A stretch of 64,000 nucleotides of DNA from Paludisphaera mucosa (GTDB lineage: Bacteria > Planctomycetota > Planctomycetia > Isosphaerales > Isosphaeraceae): contig NZ_JARRAG010000002.1 of assembly GCF_029589435.1 (NCBI RefSeq), positions 3,100,001 through 3,164,000 on the forward strand, given 5' to 3'. Shown here piece by piece: positions 27,764-37,010 of the stretch. Positions within the stretch are counted from its first letter, which is position 1. The number at the start of each line of letters is the position of its first letter. The notes below the pieces were generated by a model that was not told where the DNA came from, did no database searches, and worked only from the letters and a program-made list of their open reading frames with translations. The translations under genes and the position numbers were made by a program.

Positions 27764-28084
27764 ATGCCGACGCCGAACGAACTTTACGACCAAGCCATCG
27801 ACCTCCGCGACGGCGGCGACAAGCCGGCCGCCGTGGCCAAGCTCGAAGAGGCCGTGGCGATCGAGCCCGACTTCGCCATCGGCCACGGGATGCTCGCCAA
27901 GCTCTACGCCGACCTCGCCGAGGCCGACAAGGCCATCGCCCACGCCCAGAAGGTCGTCGACCTGGAGCCCGAAGACGCCTTCAGCTACACCGCCCTGTCC
28001 GTGATCTTCCAGCGCTGCGGCAAGATCCCCGAGGCGGAGCACGCCAAGGCGGTCGCCTGGCAGAAGCAGCACGGGCTCGAATGA
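27764..28084 (+). CDS. small TPR-repeat protein
   Basis: 106 aa made of about three tetratricopeptide-like helical hairpins (YDQAIDLRDGGDKPAAVAKLEEAVAIEPDF, then ADLAEADKAIAHAQKVVDLEP). Such scaffolds hold partner proteins. No signal peptide. The start is the ATG at 27764, after GCAGGATCGTCCC. The stop TGA lies in ATGA with the frame of the peptidase gene, although that gene more likely starts 24 nt later. Confidence 0.8.
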   Translation: MPTPNELYDQAIDLRDGGDKPAAVAKLEEAVAIEPDFAIGHGMLAKLYADLAEADKAIAHAQKVVDLEPEDAFSYTALSVIFQRCGKIPEAEHAKAVAWQKQHGLE

Positions 28085-28107
28085 CCAGCTCCCCGGGAGA
28101 ACGCCTC

Positions 28108-29421
28108 ATGCGTCGCTGCCTGATCGTCGGCCTCGTCCTCCTCTCGGCCTGCACCCGCTCCCAGGCCGACGACCCGGCCGCTCCGGACGCCTGGCTCGAA
28201 TCGCATCGCGAGGCGTTCTTCGGCCTCTACCAGAACCTCCACCGGAATCCCGAGCTGTCGAACCAGGAAGCCCGGACCGCCGCGCGGATGGCCGGGGAGT
28301 TGACGAAGCTCGGCGCGAAGGTCACGACGGGCGTCGGCAAGCATGGCGTGGTGGGCCTCCTCGAGAACGGCCCCGGCCCGGTCGTCCTGGTGCGGACCGA
28401 CATGGACGCCCTGCCGGTCACCGAGGAAACCGGGCTCCCCTACGCCAGCACGGCGAAAGCGACCGACCCCCAGGGACGCGAGGTCGGCGTGATGCACGCC
28501 TGCGGCCACGACGTCCACATGACCAGCTTCATCGCCACGGCGACCTGGCTGGCCGAGCACAAGGACCGCTGGAGCGGGACCGCCCTGCTCATCGCCCAGC
28601 CCGCCGAGGAGGCGATCAACGGCGCCCGCGCCATGCTCGACGACGGCCTCTACACGCGCTTCCCCAAGCCCGACTTCGCACTGGCCCTGCACTGCAAGGC
28701 CGACGGGGCCGTCGGCGACGTCTACTTTCGCCCAGGGCCGATGCTCGCCAACTCGACGTCGCTGGACGTCGTCATCCGCGGCAAGGGGGGCCACGGCGCG
28801 ATGCCGCACAAGGCGGTCGACCCGATCGTCCTGGCCGCGCTGGCGGTCCTGGACTTCCAGACCATCGTCAGCCGCGAAGTCCAGCCGATCGACCCGGCCG
28901 TCGTCACCGTCGGCTCGATCCACGGCGGAACCAAGCACAACATCATCTCCGACGAGGTCAAGCTCCAGCTCACGCTGCGGTCGTACAAGGAGTCGGTCCG
29001 GCTCCAGCTCATCGAGGGCGTCGAGCGCCGGGTAAAAGCCCTGGCCCTCGCCCACAAGGCGCCCGAGCCGACCGTGACCGTCCACGAGTCGACGCCGGAG
29101 ACCTCCAACGACCCCGGGCTGGTCGGGCGCGTCTCGCCGCTCCTGAAACGGGCCCTCGGTGAGGAGCACGTCGTCCTGGCCGACCCGGTGATGGGGGCCG
29201 AGGACTTCGCCCTCTACGCCCAGGACGGCGTGCCGATCATGATGTTCTGGATCGGCACGGTCCCCCGCGAGCGGATCCAGGCGGCCGCCGCCCAGGGTCA
29301 GACGCTCCCCAGCCTGCATTCGAATCGCTATCACCCGGAGGCCGAGGCCAGCATCGCCGTCGGCGTCCGCGCCATGACCGCCGCCGTCACGGGCCTGCTC
29401 CCGCCCAAGGCGCAGCCATGA
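28108..29421 (+). CDS. M20-family amidohydrolase, lipoprotein
   Basis: 437 aa. The N-terminus has a lipobox-type signal (LIVGLVLLSACTRSQA), so the protein is probably anchored outside the cytoplasmic membrane. It is an M20D-type amidohydrolase like hippurate/N-acyl-amino-acid hydrolases: the metal-binding HACGHDVHM block has C132 and H134, and QPAEEAING carries the catalytic glutamates. The start is the ATG at 28108 with GGGAGAACGCC upstream; an in-frame ATG at 28081 overlaps the TPR stop but would bury the signal peptide. The D-threonine-aldolase-like gene overlaps its stop by 4 nt. Confidence 0.88.
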   Translation: MRRCLIVGLVLLSACTRSQADDPAAPDAWLESHREAFFGLYQNLHRNPELSNQEARTAARMAGELTKLGAKVTTGVGKHGVVGLLENGPGPVVLVRTDMDALPVTEETGLPYASTAKATDPQGREVGVMHACGHDVHMTSFIATATWLAEHKDRWSGTALLIAQPAEEAINGARAMLDDGLYTRFPKPDFALALHCKADGAVGDVYFRPGPMLANSTSLDVVIRGKGGHGAMPHKAVDPIVLAALAVLDFQTIVSREVQPIDPAVVTVGSIHGGTKHNIISDEVKLQLTLRSYKESVRLQLIEGVERRVKALALAHKAPEPTVTVHESTPETSNDPGLVGRVSPLLKRALGEEHVVLADPVMGAEDFALYAQDGVPIMMFWIGTVPRERIQAAAAQGQTLPSLHSNRYHPEAEASIAVGVRAMTAAVTGLLPPKAQP

Positions 29422-30536
29422 TCGACACGCCCCCGTACACGCTGCTCGACCCCGACTCGATCCCGAGCCCGGCGTTCCTGGTCTTCCGCGACCTCGTCGC
29501 GGCCAACCTGGATGCGATGATCCGGCTGGCCGGGGGCGTCGACCGGCTGCGGCCCCACGCCAAGACCCACAAGTCGGCCGACGTCGTCCGGATGGGCCTG
29601 GAGCGCGGCATCCAGAAGCACAAGTGCGCCACGATCGCCGAGGCCGAGATGCTCGCCGTGGCCGGCGCGGGCGACGTGGTGGTCGCCTACCCGATGGTCG
29701 GACCCAACGTCGCCCGGTTCGTCGGCCTCGTCGCCGCCTTTCCATTGACTACGTTCCGCGCGATGGTCGACGCGCCCGAGCACGCCCGGGCCCTCTCCGA
29801 GGCCGCCTCGGGCCTGGACCGGCCGATCCCGACTCTCGTCGACCTGGACGTCGGCATGGGCCGCACCGGCATCGCCCCCGACGACGAGGCCGTCGCGCTC
29901 TACGAGGATCTCGACCGCCTCCCCGGCCTGGCTCCCGACGGCCTGAGCGCGTACGACGGCCACGTCAACGAGCCCGACCTGGCGACCCGGGAGCGTGGGG
30001 CGCGGGAGGTCGAAGACGTCGTGCTCGCCTTCCGCGACCGCCTGCTCGCGAAGGGATTGCCCGTCCCCCGGCTGCTGATGGGGGGGACGCCGTCCTTCCC
30101 GGTCCACGCCGCATTCGTCGCCCCGGGGGTCGAGTGCTCGCCAGGCACCGTGGCCTATCACGACTACAACTACCACTCGCGATACCCCGACCTGCCGTTC
30201 ACACCCGCCGCCCTGTTGTTGACCCGGGTCGTGAGCCGCCCTCGGCCCAGCCGGCTCTGCCTTGACCTGGGTCACAAGGCCGTCGCCGCCGACCCCGCCG
30301 GCGTACGCGCGTTCCTACCCTCCATCCCCGACGCCAAGATGGTCGGCCACAGCGAGGAACACCTGGTCCTCGAAGTCCCCGACGCCGACCGCTTCCCGAT
30401 CGGCACGCCCCTGCTCGCCATCCCCGCCCACGTCTGCCCCACGACCGCCCTGCACCGCCGCGCCCTCGTCGTGGTGGACGGCCGCGTCGTCGATGAATGG
30501 GAAGTCACGGCGCGAGACCGCCGGCTGCGGTTTTGA
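29418..30536 (+). CDS. D-threonine aldolase-like PLP enzyme
   Basis: 372 aa of the fold-type III (alanine racemase-like) group that includes D-threonine aldolase and D-serine dehydratase. The PLP lysine is K49 in RPHAKTHKSADV, and the C-terminal metal site of D-threonine aldolases is visible as IPAHVCPTTALH. It should cleave D-beta-hydroxy amino acids to glycine and an aldehyde. It begins in an ATGA overlap with the amidohydrolase stop. Together they suggest catabolism of an N-acylated D-amino acid, although the two partners are predicted in different compartments. Confidence 0.87.
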   Translation: MIDTPPYTLLDPDSIPSPAFLVFRDLVAANLDAMIRLAGGVDRLRPHAKTHKSADVVRMGLERGIQKHKCATIAEAEMLAVAGAGDVVVAYPMVGPNVARFVGLVAAFPLTTFRAMVDAPEHARALSEAASGLDRPIPTLVDLDVGMGRTGIAPDDEAVALYEDLDRLPGLAPDGLSAYDGHVNEPDLATRERGAREVEDVVLAFRDRLLAKGLPVPRLLMGGTPSFPVHAAFVAPGVECSPGTVAYHDYNYHSRYPDLPFTPAALLLTRVVSRPRPSRLCLDLGHKAVAADPAGVRAFLPSIPDAKMVGHSEEHLVLEVPDADRFPIGTPLLAIPAHVCPTTALHRRALVVVDGRVVDEWEVTARDRRLRF

Positions 30537-30540
30537 AGAT

Positions 30541-31260
30541 TCAACCGGCGTCGATGCGGGCCTGACCGAACGGGCAAAGGTCGAGCACGGGGCAGCGCGG
30601 ACAGGCCGGGCTGCGGGCGAAGCAGCAGCGCTGGCCGTGGAGCATCAACGCCTCGTGGTTGTCGTAGACCTGCTGCGCCGACCAGTCGGCAGGGAGTTGG
30701 GCCTCCAGCAACGCGTGAGAGGGGCCGACGGCAACGGACGCGGGGATCAGGCCGAGTCGCACGGCCACGCGATGGTGATGGCTGTCCACCGGCAGGGCCG
30801 CGATGCGGAGGCGGCTGAACAGCAAGGTCGCGGCGCTGGTCTTGGGCCCGACGCCCGGCAGCCCTTCGAGCCAGGCGCGGGCATCGGCGACCGAGAGGTC
30901 GACGAGGAAATCGAGTGACAGGTCCCCCCCGCGCCTTTCGGTGATCGCTCGGAGCACCTGCTGGACCCGCGGAGCCTTTTGCTCGGGCCAGGTGCAAGGG
31001 GCGAGCAGTTCCTCGACCTCGGCCGTCGGCGCGTCGCGTACGGCCTCCCACGTCGCGAACCGCGCCCGCAACTGCTTTAAGGCTCGACCCGAGTCGGCGT
31101 TGCGGGTCCGGTGCGACAGCAGCGACGAGATCAGTTCGCTGAGCGGGTCGAGGTCGTGAAAGTAGGGGATGGGGCATCCATACGCGGCGCAGAGCCGATC
31201 GTGGACGACCATCGCCAGGGTTCGCAGGTCGTCCGCCACGGCGGGGGTGTGGGTGATCAA
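30541..31260 (-). CDS. endonuclease III-type DNA glycosylase/AP lyase
   Basis: 239 aa from a TTG at 31258-31260 with GGGAGG upstream; other in-frame starts are a GTG at 31239 and an ATG at 31212. The helix-hairpin-helix is LPGVGPKTSA, with catalytic lysine K140. The general-base aspartate is D159 in VDSHHHRV. The iron-sulfur loop is C-x6-C-x2-C-x5-C at C213, C220, C223 and C229, exactly the endonuclease III spacing. It repairs oxidised pyrimidines. It converges with the PLP-enzyme gene with only 4 nt between stops. The homology is clear; whether it is Nth proper or a related paralogue is not certain. Confidence 0.88.
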   Translation of the reverse strand: MITHTPAVADDLRTLAMVVHDRLCAAYGCPIPYFHDLDPLSELISSLLSHRTRNADSGRALKQLRARFATWEAVRDAPTAEVEELLAPCTWPEQKAPRVQQVLRAITERRGGDLSLDFLVDLSVADARAWLEGLPGVGPKTSAATLLFSRLRIAALPVDSHHHRVAVRLGLIPASVAVGPSHALLEAQLPADWSAQQVYDNHEALMLHGQRCCFARSPACPRCPVLDLCPFGQARIDAG

Positions 31261-31459
31261 GTCCGGGTGCCTCCCGGTCGACTCCCTCCTCCTCGGAAAT
31301 GAAGGGCGGAGCGACCAATAGGCGGGATTGCAAACCGGGCGCCGACGAGGCGTCGCAGGCCGCCTGCCTTCTCGAGGTGGCGGAAACGACGGCGGGCCTG
31401 TACGATTCTTGTTCAACACCTTGGTGCGCGGACGAGCGTGACCTCCTCGGGGCCGACGT

Positions 31460-34400
31460 ATGACGCATGCACGATCACGCAGGGCGGCCCTCCGTCTCGC
31501 GACCGCCCTGATGGCGCTCGGGACCTCGGCCGTCGCGCAGGAAGCGGCTGCGCCGGCCGTCGCGGACCCCGCGGCCGTCGAGTTCTTCGAGAAGCGCGTC
31601 CGACCGATCCTGTTCGATCGCTGCATCGGCTGCCACGGACCCGAGAAGCAGAAGGGCGAGCTTCGCCTCGACTCGCGCGCGGCGGCCCTCGCCGGCGGGA
31701 CGACCGGGCCGGCCGCCGAGCCCGGCGACGCCGAGGCCAGCCTGCTCGTGGCGGCGATCCGCTACGGCGGCGACGTCCAGATGCCGCCCAAGTCGAAGTT
31801 GCCCCGGGAGGAGATCGACGTCCTCACGCAATGGGTCGCGCGCGGGGCCCCGTGGGGAGTGGAGACGAAAGAACCGGCCGCGGCGACCGCGCGGGGGAGC
31901 CTCGACGGCTCGCCCGAGTTCGAGCGGCGGGCCAAATTCTGGAGCTTCCAGCCGATCCGGGAGGTCGCGCCCCCGACCGTCGAGGGCGTGCACGCCGCCT
32001 GGGCGCGCAGCCCGATCGACCGCTTCCTGATCGCGGCGATGGCCGGTCGCGGCCTGGAGCCGGCCGGCGAGGCCGATCGACGGACCCTCATCCGCCGCCT
32101 GACCTACGACCTGATCGGCCTCCCCCCCACACCCGAGGAGATCGCCAGCTTCGTCGCCGACGACGCCCCCGACGCCTATGAGCGGCTGGTCGAGAAGCTG
32201 CTCGCGGACCCCCGCTACGGCGAACGCTGGGGACGGCACTGGCTGGACCTGGTCCGGTTCGCCGAGACGGCCGGGCACGAGTTCGACTATGAGCTGCTCA
32301 ACGCCTGGCGCTACCGCGACTACGTCGTCCGGGCATTCAACCTCGACCTTCCGTACGACCAGTTCGTCGTCGAGCAGGTCGCCGGCGACCTCCTGCCCAC
32401 GCCCAGGAGGAACCCCGCCGACGGCTCGAACGAATCGGTCCGCGGGACCGGCTTCTACTGGCTCGGCGAGGGCGTGCACTCGCCGCTCGACGTCCGCGAC
32501 GAGGGCGTGCGGCGGGTCGACAACCAGATCGACGTGCTGTCCAAGACGTTCCTCGGCCTCACGGTCAGCTGCGCCCGCTGCCACGACCACAAGTTCGACC
32601 CCATCAGCACCCGCGACTACTACGCCCTGGCCGGCTTCCTGCGGAGCACCCGCCACCAGCAGGCTTTCCTGGACTCCGACGCCCGCATCGCCCCCGTCGT
32701 CGCCGACCTGAAGGCTCGCAAAGCGGCCCTCGCCGACCTGCTGACGGAAGCCGCCCCGCGACTGCCCGCCCCGCGCAAGGCGGAGGTCGAGGCGCTTCTC
32801 GCCGCGGTCGCCCCGGCCGAGGAAGCCGGGTCCGCACCGTCACGTCTGGCCGCCTGGAAAACGACGGGCGACGCCTTCGAGAGCCCTTCGGGATCCAACG
32901 GCTTCCGGATCGATCTCCGGGGGCCGGCGACGCGCCTGCTGGCGACGCCCGCCGGCTCGCGAAGCAGCGGCCTGATCTCGGACCGGCTCCACGGCGTCGT
33001 CCGGTCGCCGACGTTCACCATCGAGAAGCGCTGGCTGCACATTTTGGCGACCGGAATGGGCGTGCGGATCAACGTCGTTATCGACGGCTTCGAGAAGGTC
33101 CGCGACCCGATCTACGGGGGCCTGACGACCACGATCGACGCCCCCGCCGGCCCGCGCTGGATCAGCCGCGACCTGGCATCGTGGATGGGCCATCGAGCCT
33201 ACCTGGAAGCCTGCGACGGGGCCTCGCAGGAGTTCACCGGCGCGGTTACGCACCCGGTCGACGGCCGAGGCTGGGTCGACCTGGTCGCGGTCCGGACGAC
33301 CGACGAGGCCACCCCGCCGGCACCGCCCGCGGGTCCGGAGGTCGCGATCGACGCGAACGCCCTGGTCCGCGAGCTTGAAGTCGTCGACTCGCCACTCGCG
33401 GCCCGGCTCGCCGCGGCGCTGGCGGAATATCGCGACGTCGAATCGCGGATCCCCGCGCCGACGCTGGCCCCGGCGGCGGTGGACGGCGACGGCGAGGACG
33501 AATCCGTCATGATCCGAGGCAATCCCAGGACGCCCGGCGAGGTCGTCCCGAGACGCCTGCTCGCGATCCTGGGAGGTGCGGGCCCGGACGCCTCGACCCC
33601 CGGCAGCGGCCGGCTCGGGCTCGCCCGCGCGATGGTCGACGTCCGCTCCAACCCCCTGTCGGCTCGGGTGATGGTCAACCGGATCTGGAAGCAGCATTTC
33701 GGCGAGGGCCTCGTCCGGTCGCCCGACGACTTCGGCGTGATGGGCCAGGCACCGTCGCACCCCGAGCTGCTCGCCTGGCTGGCGGCCGAGTTCGTCCGCG
33801 GCGGCTGGTCGGTCAAGGCGATGCACCGGCTCATCCTCGAGTCGTCCGCATACCGCATGACGAGCCGGGCGACGCCGGAGGCCGACCGCCTCGACCCGAC
33901 CAACGCCCTGCTGCACCGGATGAACGTCCGCCGCCTCGAAGCCGAGGCCGTCCGCGACGCCCTCCTCGCCGTCTCGGGCCGGCTCGACCCCACGCAGGGC
34001 GGGCCGAGCGTCCCGCCGTACCTCTCGCCGTTCATGGACGGCCGGGGACGACCGGCGGCGAGTGGGCCGCTCGACGGCCACGGCCGCCGCAGCGTGTACC
34101 TGCAAGTGCGGCGCAACTTCCTCAACCCGATGTTCATGGTGTTCGACGCGCCCGTCCCGTTCTCGACGATGGGCCGCCGCCACGCCTCGAACGTCCCGGC
34201 GCAGGCCCTGACGCTGCTCAACGACCCGTTGGTGATCGAACTCGCCGACGCCTGGGCCGGCCGGCTGCTCGCGGAGGACGGCCCAAACGCCACCGACGCG
34301 TCGCGGATCGGCCGGCTCTACCAGGAAGCGTTCGGGCGAGCCCCGACCGACGACGAGATCACCCGCTGCTCGGCCTACCTCCAGGCGCGACGATCGACCG

Positions 34401-34480
34401 AGCCCTCGCCCGCCCGAGCCGTCTGGGCCGATCTCGGCCACGCCCTGTTCAACGTCAAGGAATTCGTCTACATCGACTGA
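31460..34480 (+). CDS. PSD1 and planctomycete cytochrome C domain protein
   Basis: 1006 aa with an N-terminal signal. Domain order: Planctomycete cytochrome C (PSCyt1) with heme motif C55-x2-C58-H59 in CIGCHGPEKQKGELRLD, then the DUF1549 (PSCyt2) region with KLLADPRYGERWGRHWLDLVR, and the DUF1553 (PSD1) region with LARAMVDVRSNPLSARVMVNRIWKQHFG in the C-terminal half. This architecture is confined almost wholly to planctomycetes and relatives. Function unknown; heme plus partner hints at an outer-envelope redox or degradative role. It is followed 32 nt later by its usual DUF1501 partner. Confidence 0.93.
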   Translation: MTHARSRRAALRLATALMALGTSAVAQEAAAPAVADPAAVEFFEKRVRPILFDRCIGCHGPEKQKGELRLDSRAAALAGGTTGPAAEPGDAEASLLVAAIRYGGDVQMPPKSKLPREEIDVLTQWVARGAPWGVETKEPAAATARGSLDGSPEFERRAKFWSFQPIREVAPPTVEGVHAAWARSPIDRFLIAAMAGRGLEPAGEADRRTLIRRLTYDLIGLPPTPEEIASFVADDAPDAYERLVEKLLADPRYGERWGRHWLDLVRFAETAGHEFDYELLNAWRYRDYVVRAFNLDLPYDQFVVEQVAGDLLPTPRRNPADGSNESVRGTGFYWLGEGVHSPLDVRDEGVRRVDNQIDVLSKTFLGLTVSCARCHDHKFDPISTRDYYALAGFLRSTRHQQAFLDSDARIAPVVADLKARKAALADLLTEAAPRLPAPRKAEVEALLAAVAPAEEAGSAPSRLAAWKTTGDAFESPSGSNGFRIDLRGPATRLLATPAGSRSSGLISDRLHGVVRSPTFTIEKRWLHILATGMGVRINVVIDGFEKVRDPIYGGLTTTIDAPAGPRWISRDLASWMGHRAYLEACDGASQEFTGAVTHPVDGRGWVDLVAVRTTDEATPPAPPAGPEVAIDANALVRELEVVDSPLAARLAAALAEYRDVESRIPAPTLAPAAVDGDGEDESVMIRGNPRTPGEVVPRRLLAILGGAGPDASTPGSGRLGLARAMVDVRSNPLSARVMVNRIWKQHFGEGLVRSPDDFGVMGQAPSHPELLAWLAAEFVRGGWSVKAMHRLILESSAYRMTSRATPEADRLDPTNALLHRMNVRRLEAEAVRDALLAVSGRLDPTQGGPSVPPYLSPFMDGRGRPAASGPLDGHGRRSVYLQVRRNFLNPMFMVFDAPVPFSTMGRRHASNVPAQALTLLNDPLVIELADAWAGRLLAEDGPNATDASRIGRLYQEAFGRAPTDDEITRCSAYLQARRSTEPSPARAVWADLGHALFNVKEFVYID

Positions 34481-34512
34481 ACGTCGAGCGTCGACCTCGC
34501 GGAGCCCTCGCC

Positions 34513-35931
34513 ATGCACTGCGGCCGATTCGCCGCTCCGATCAGCCGTCGTCAGATGCTCGCCCGTTGCGCCAACGGCTTCGGCGCGATGGCGCTCGCCG
34601 CGCTGCTGCGGGATCGGGCCTTCGGCGCGGACGCCGCCGCTCCCGGCCTCGCCCACGGCCTGCACCATCCCGCCAAGGCGAAGAGCGTGATCTTCCTCTA
34701 CATGGACGGCGGGCCCTCGCAGATGGACACCTTCGATCCCAAGCCTCGCCTCGACCGCGAGCACGGGGAGCCCATCAAGGTCAAGACGGCCCCCACCCAG
34801 TTCAACAACGTCGGCGCCGTGCTGAAGTCGCCCTGGAAGTTCCGCCCCTACGGCGAGTGCGGAGCGCCCGTCAGCGACCTCTTCCCCCACGTCGCCCGCC
34901 ACGTCGACGACCTGGCGATCATCCGGTCGATGACGTCGGAATTCTCCGAGCACACGGCGGCGAACTACTTCCTCCACACCGGCAGCGGCCTGCAAGGGCG
35001 GCCCAGCCACGGCGCGTGGACGACCTACGGCCTGGGCTCCGAATGCGAGGATTTACCGGGCTTCGTCGTCCTCAACGGCGGCCTGATCCCGCCCGGCGGC
35101 CTCGACTGCTTCAGCAACGGCTTCCTGCCCGCGGCCTATCAAGGCTCGGTCTTCCGGCCGGCGGCCGAGGCCGTGGCCAACATCCGGCCCGTCGAGTCGT
35201 CTCCCGGCGGCCAGCTCCGCAAGCTCGACCTGATCCGCGACCTCGACCGCGGCGTCGCCGGCCGGATGGGGAAGCCCGACGCCCTCGAGGCTGCGATCGC
35301 CAACTACGAGCTGGCCTACAAAATGCAGTCGGCCGTCCCCGGCCTGATGGACCTGCACGGCGAGTCGCCCGCCACCCGAAGCCTCTACGGGCTCGACGAC
35401 GCTTACGAACCGACGCGGATCTTCGCGCGCGAGTGCCTGATCGCCCGCCGGCTCGTCGAGCGCGGGGTGCGGTTCGTCGAGGTCCTCTGCCCGTCGGTCG
35501 GCCACGACCGCTGGGACCAGCATTCCAGCCTGAAGGACGGCCACGAGAAGAACGCCCGCGCGGTGGATCGGCCGATCGCCGGCCTGCTCGACGACCTGAA
35601 GGGCCGCGGCCTGCTGGATTCCACCCTGGTCTTCTGGGGCGGCGAGTTCGGACGCACGCCGATGGCCCAGGGGAGCGACGGCCGCGACCACAACCCGTTC
35701 GGGTTCACCGTCTGGCTGGCCGGCGGCGGCGTCAAGGGGGGCGTGACCCACGGCGAGACCGACGACTACGGCTATCACGCCGTCGTCGACAAGGTCGCCA
35801 TGCACGACCTCCACGCCACGATGCTGCATCTCCTGGGCCTGGACCACAAGCGGCTGACGTTCCGCTTCGGCGGCCGCGACATGCGCCTGACCGACGTCCA
35901 CGGCGAGCTGGTCGGGCCGATCATCGCCTGA
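34513..35931 (+). CDS. DUF1501 (sulfatase-like) Tat-exported protein
   Basis: 472 aa with a twin-arginine-type signal (ISRRQMLARCANGFGAMALAALL). The mature part belongs to DUF1501, an alkaline-phosphatase-like fold without proven activity: VIFLYMDGGPSQMDTFDPKP near the start, GVRFVEV and DHNPFGFTVWLAGGGVKGG near the end. In planctomycetes it is nearly always paired with PSD1 proteins, as here, so they likely share a complex or pathway. Coupled in an operon with PSD1. Substrate and activity unknown. Confidence 0.92.
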   Translation: MHCGRFAAPISRRQMLARCANGFGAMALAALLRDRAFGADAAAPGLAHGLHHPAKAKSVIFLYMDGGPSQMDTFDPKPRLDREHGEPIKVKTAPTQFNNVGAVLKSPWKFRPYGECGAPVSDLFPHVARHVDDLAIIRSMTSEFSEHTAANYFLHTGSGLQGRPSHGAWTTYGLGSECEDLPGFVVLNGGLIPPGGLDCFSNGFLPAAYQGSVFRPAAEAVANIRPVESSPGGQLRKLDLIRDLDRGVAGRMGKPDALEAAIANYELAYKMQSAVPGLMDLHGESPATRSLYGLDDAYEPTRIFARECLIARRLVERGVRFVEVLCPSVGHDRWDQHSSLKDGHEKNARAVDRPIAGLLDDLKGRGLLDSTLVFWGGEFGRTPMAQGSDGRDHNPFGFTVWLAGGGVKGGVTHGETDDYGYHAVVDKVAMHDLHATMLHLLGLDHKRLTFRFGGRDMRLTDVHGELVGPIIA

Positions 35932-35943
35932 GTCGAGTCGGCC

Positions 35944-36252
35944 TCAGTCCTCGACGCGGGCGTGGCGCACGTGGTTGAACTCCAGCCAGGCCAGGAGCGC
36001 GTCCTGCTCCTCGCTGAGCTCGACCTCGGTCGCCTTCTCGGTGTCAAGCGGCGACACCAGGTAGAAGACGCCGTCCATCACCCAACGCGCGACCTCGTCG
36101 CGGTCGAACCAGTACTCGTCCTCGCCCAGCTCGGGCATTTCCTTCGCGTCGGGGCCGGCCTGGAAATAGACGAGCTGCGCGCGGAGTCGATCGGAGAGCG
36201 GGAACGGGGCCAGCCCGGGGTGGTCCAGGGCGATCAGTCGGGGATGAGCCAT
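35944..36252 (-). CDS. small acidic protein, unknown
   Basis: 102 aa, strongly acidic, with the EDEYWFDRDEVARWVMDGVFYLVSPLD block in the middle. No signal, no membrane segment, no family recognised. It converges with the DUF1501 gene, 12 nt between stops, and lies downstream of the C1 operon with a gap of 125 nt. Coding is likely because the stop position and composition match the neighbours. Confidence 0.6.
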   Translation of the reverse strand: MAHPRLIALDHPGLAPFPLSDRLRAQLVYFQAGPDAKEMPELGEDEYWFDRDEVARWVMDGVFYLVSPLDTEKATEVELSEEQDALLAWLEFNHVRHARVED

Positions 36253-36377
36253 CGTCGAATTCGTCCCATCGTGGGGGGCCGGCCGTCCTCCCGAAGTGGG
36301 GCGAAATCGGCCCGCCGCCGGCGATTGTCCGCGACGGCACGCGCGACGTCAAGCCACCCGGGGAGTCGGCCGCGGCC

Positions 36378-37010
36378 TCACGAAGGGACGAGGCGTAGCT
36401 CCCACACGGGCTCGCGGAAGGCGACGAATTCGACTCTGCCGAGCCCCTCCGCCGCGGAGGGGAAGACCGGGTCGACGAGGCCGCTCTCGGCCGCCGCGCG
36501 ACGGGTTGTCGATACGCACGGGGCGCTCTTCAGCAAGATCAACCGGGCCGCGCCCAGTCGGACGGCGACGCGGGCCGCGATCGCGTCGGACGTGGTCCGC
36601 CACGAGATCGGCAGGGGGTCGTCGCCCCTCTCGTCGACCTCTTCCAGGTGCCGCCTCGGTGCCAGGATCGGCCGCACGCCCTCGCGCCAGGCCGCGTCCA
36701 GTCCGGCGAAATCGTCGACGACGCGCGATTTCGCCACCAGTCCGCCGAGGACTTCCGCCGTGAGGTCCATCGCCCTCAGGGCGAGGTGATGCGCCAGCCG
36801 TTCGCCGAGGCCGTGCGCCGCGTCGAGCGTCCGCACGGAGTCGGCGGCGGCCCCGCCGCCGGCGATCAGGACGAGCCGGGGCGACCGTCTTTCGAGCAAG
36901 AGGTCGGACGTCAAGAACGCTGCCAGGCTCGCCCTGAGTCCCGGCCAATCGAGCAGGCTGCCGCCGACCTTGACGACGATGACGGGTGATTCTTCAGCTT
37001 TCGAGGACAT
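36378..37010 (-). CDS. amino-acid-kinase-family protein, MfnE-like
   Basis: 210 aa with the amino acid kinase fold: VVKVGGSLLD at residues 12-21, AGGGAAAD, TSDAIAARVAV and LLKSAPCV. In methanogens the MfnE kinase of this family phosphorylates 5-(aminomethyl)furan-3-methanol phosphate to the diphosphate used in methanofuran assembly. This gene is the last of the C1 operon, and its start lies inside the MfnF-like gene (17-nt overlap), so an equivalent step for methylofuran is likely. The family also includes carbamate and acetylglutamate kinases; context decides. Confidence 0.78.
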   Translation of the reverse strand: MSSKAEESPVIVVKVGGSLLDWPGLRASLAAFLTSDLLLERRSPRLVLIAGGGAAADSVRTLDAAHGLGERLAHHLALRAMDLTAEVLGGLVAKSRVVDDFAGLDAAWREGVRPILAPRRHLEEVDERGDDPLPISWRTTSDAIAARVAVRLGAARLILLKSAPCVSTTRRAAAESGLVDPVFPSAAEGLGRVEFVAFREPVWELRLVPS

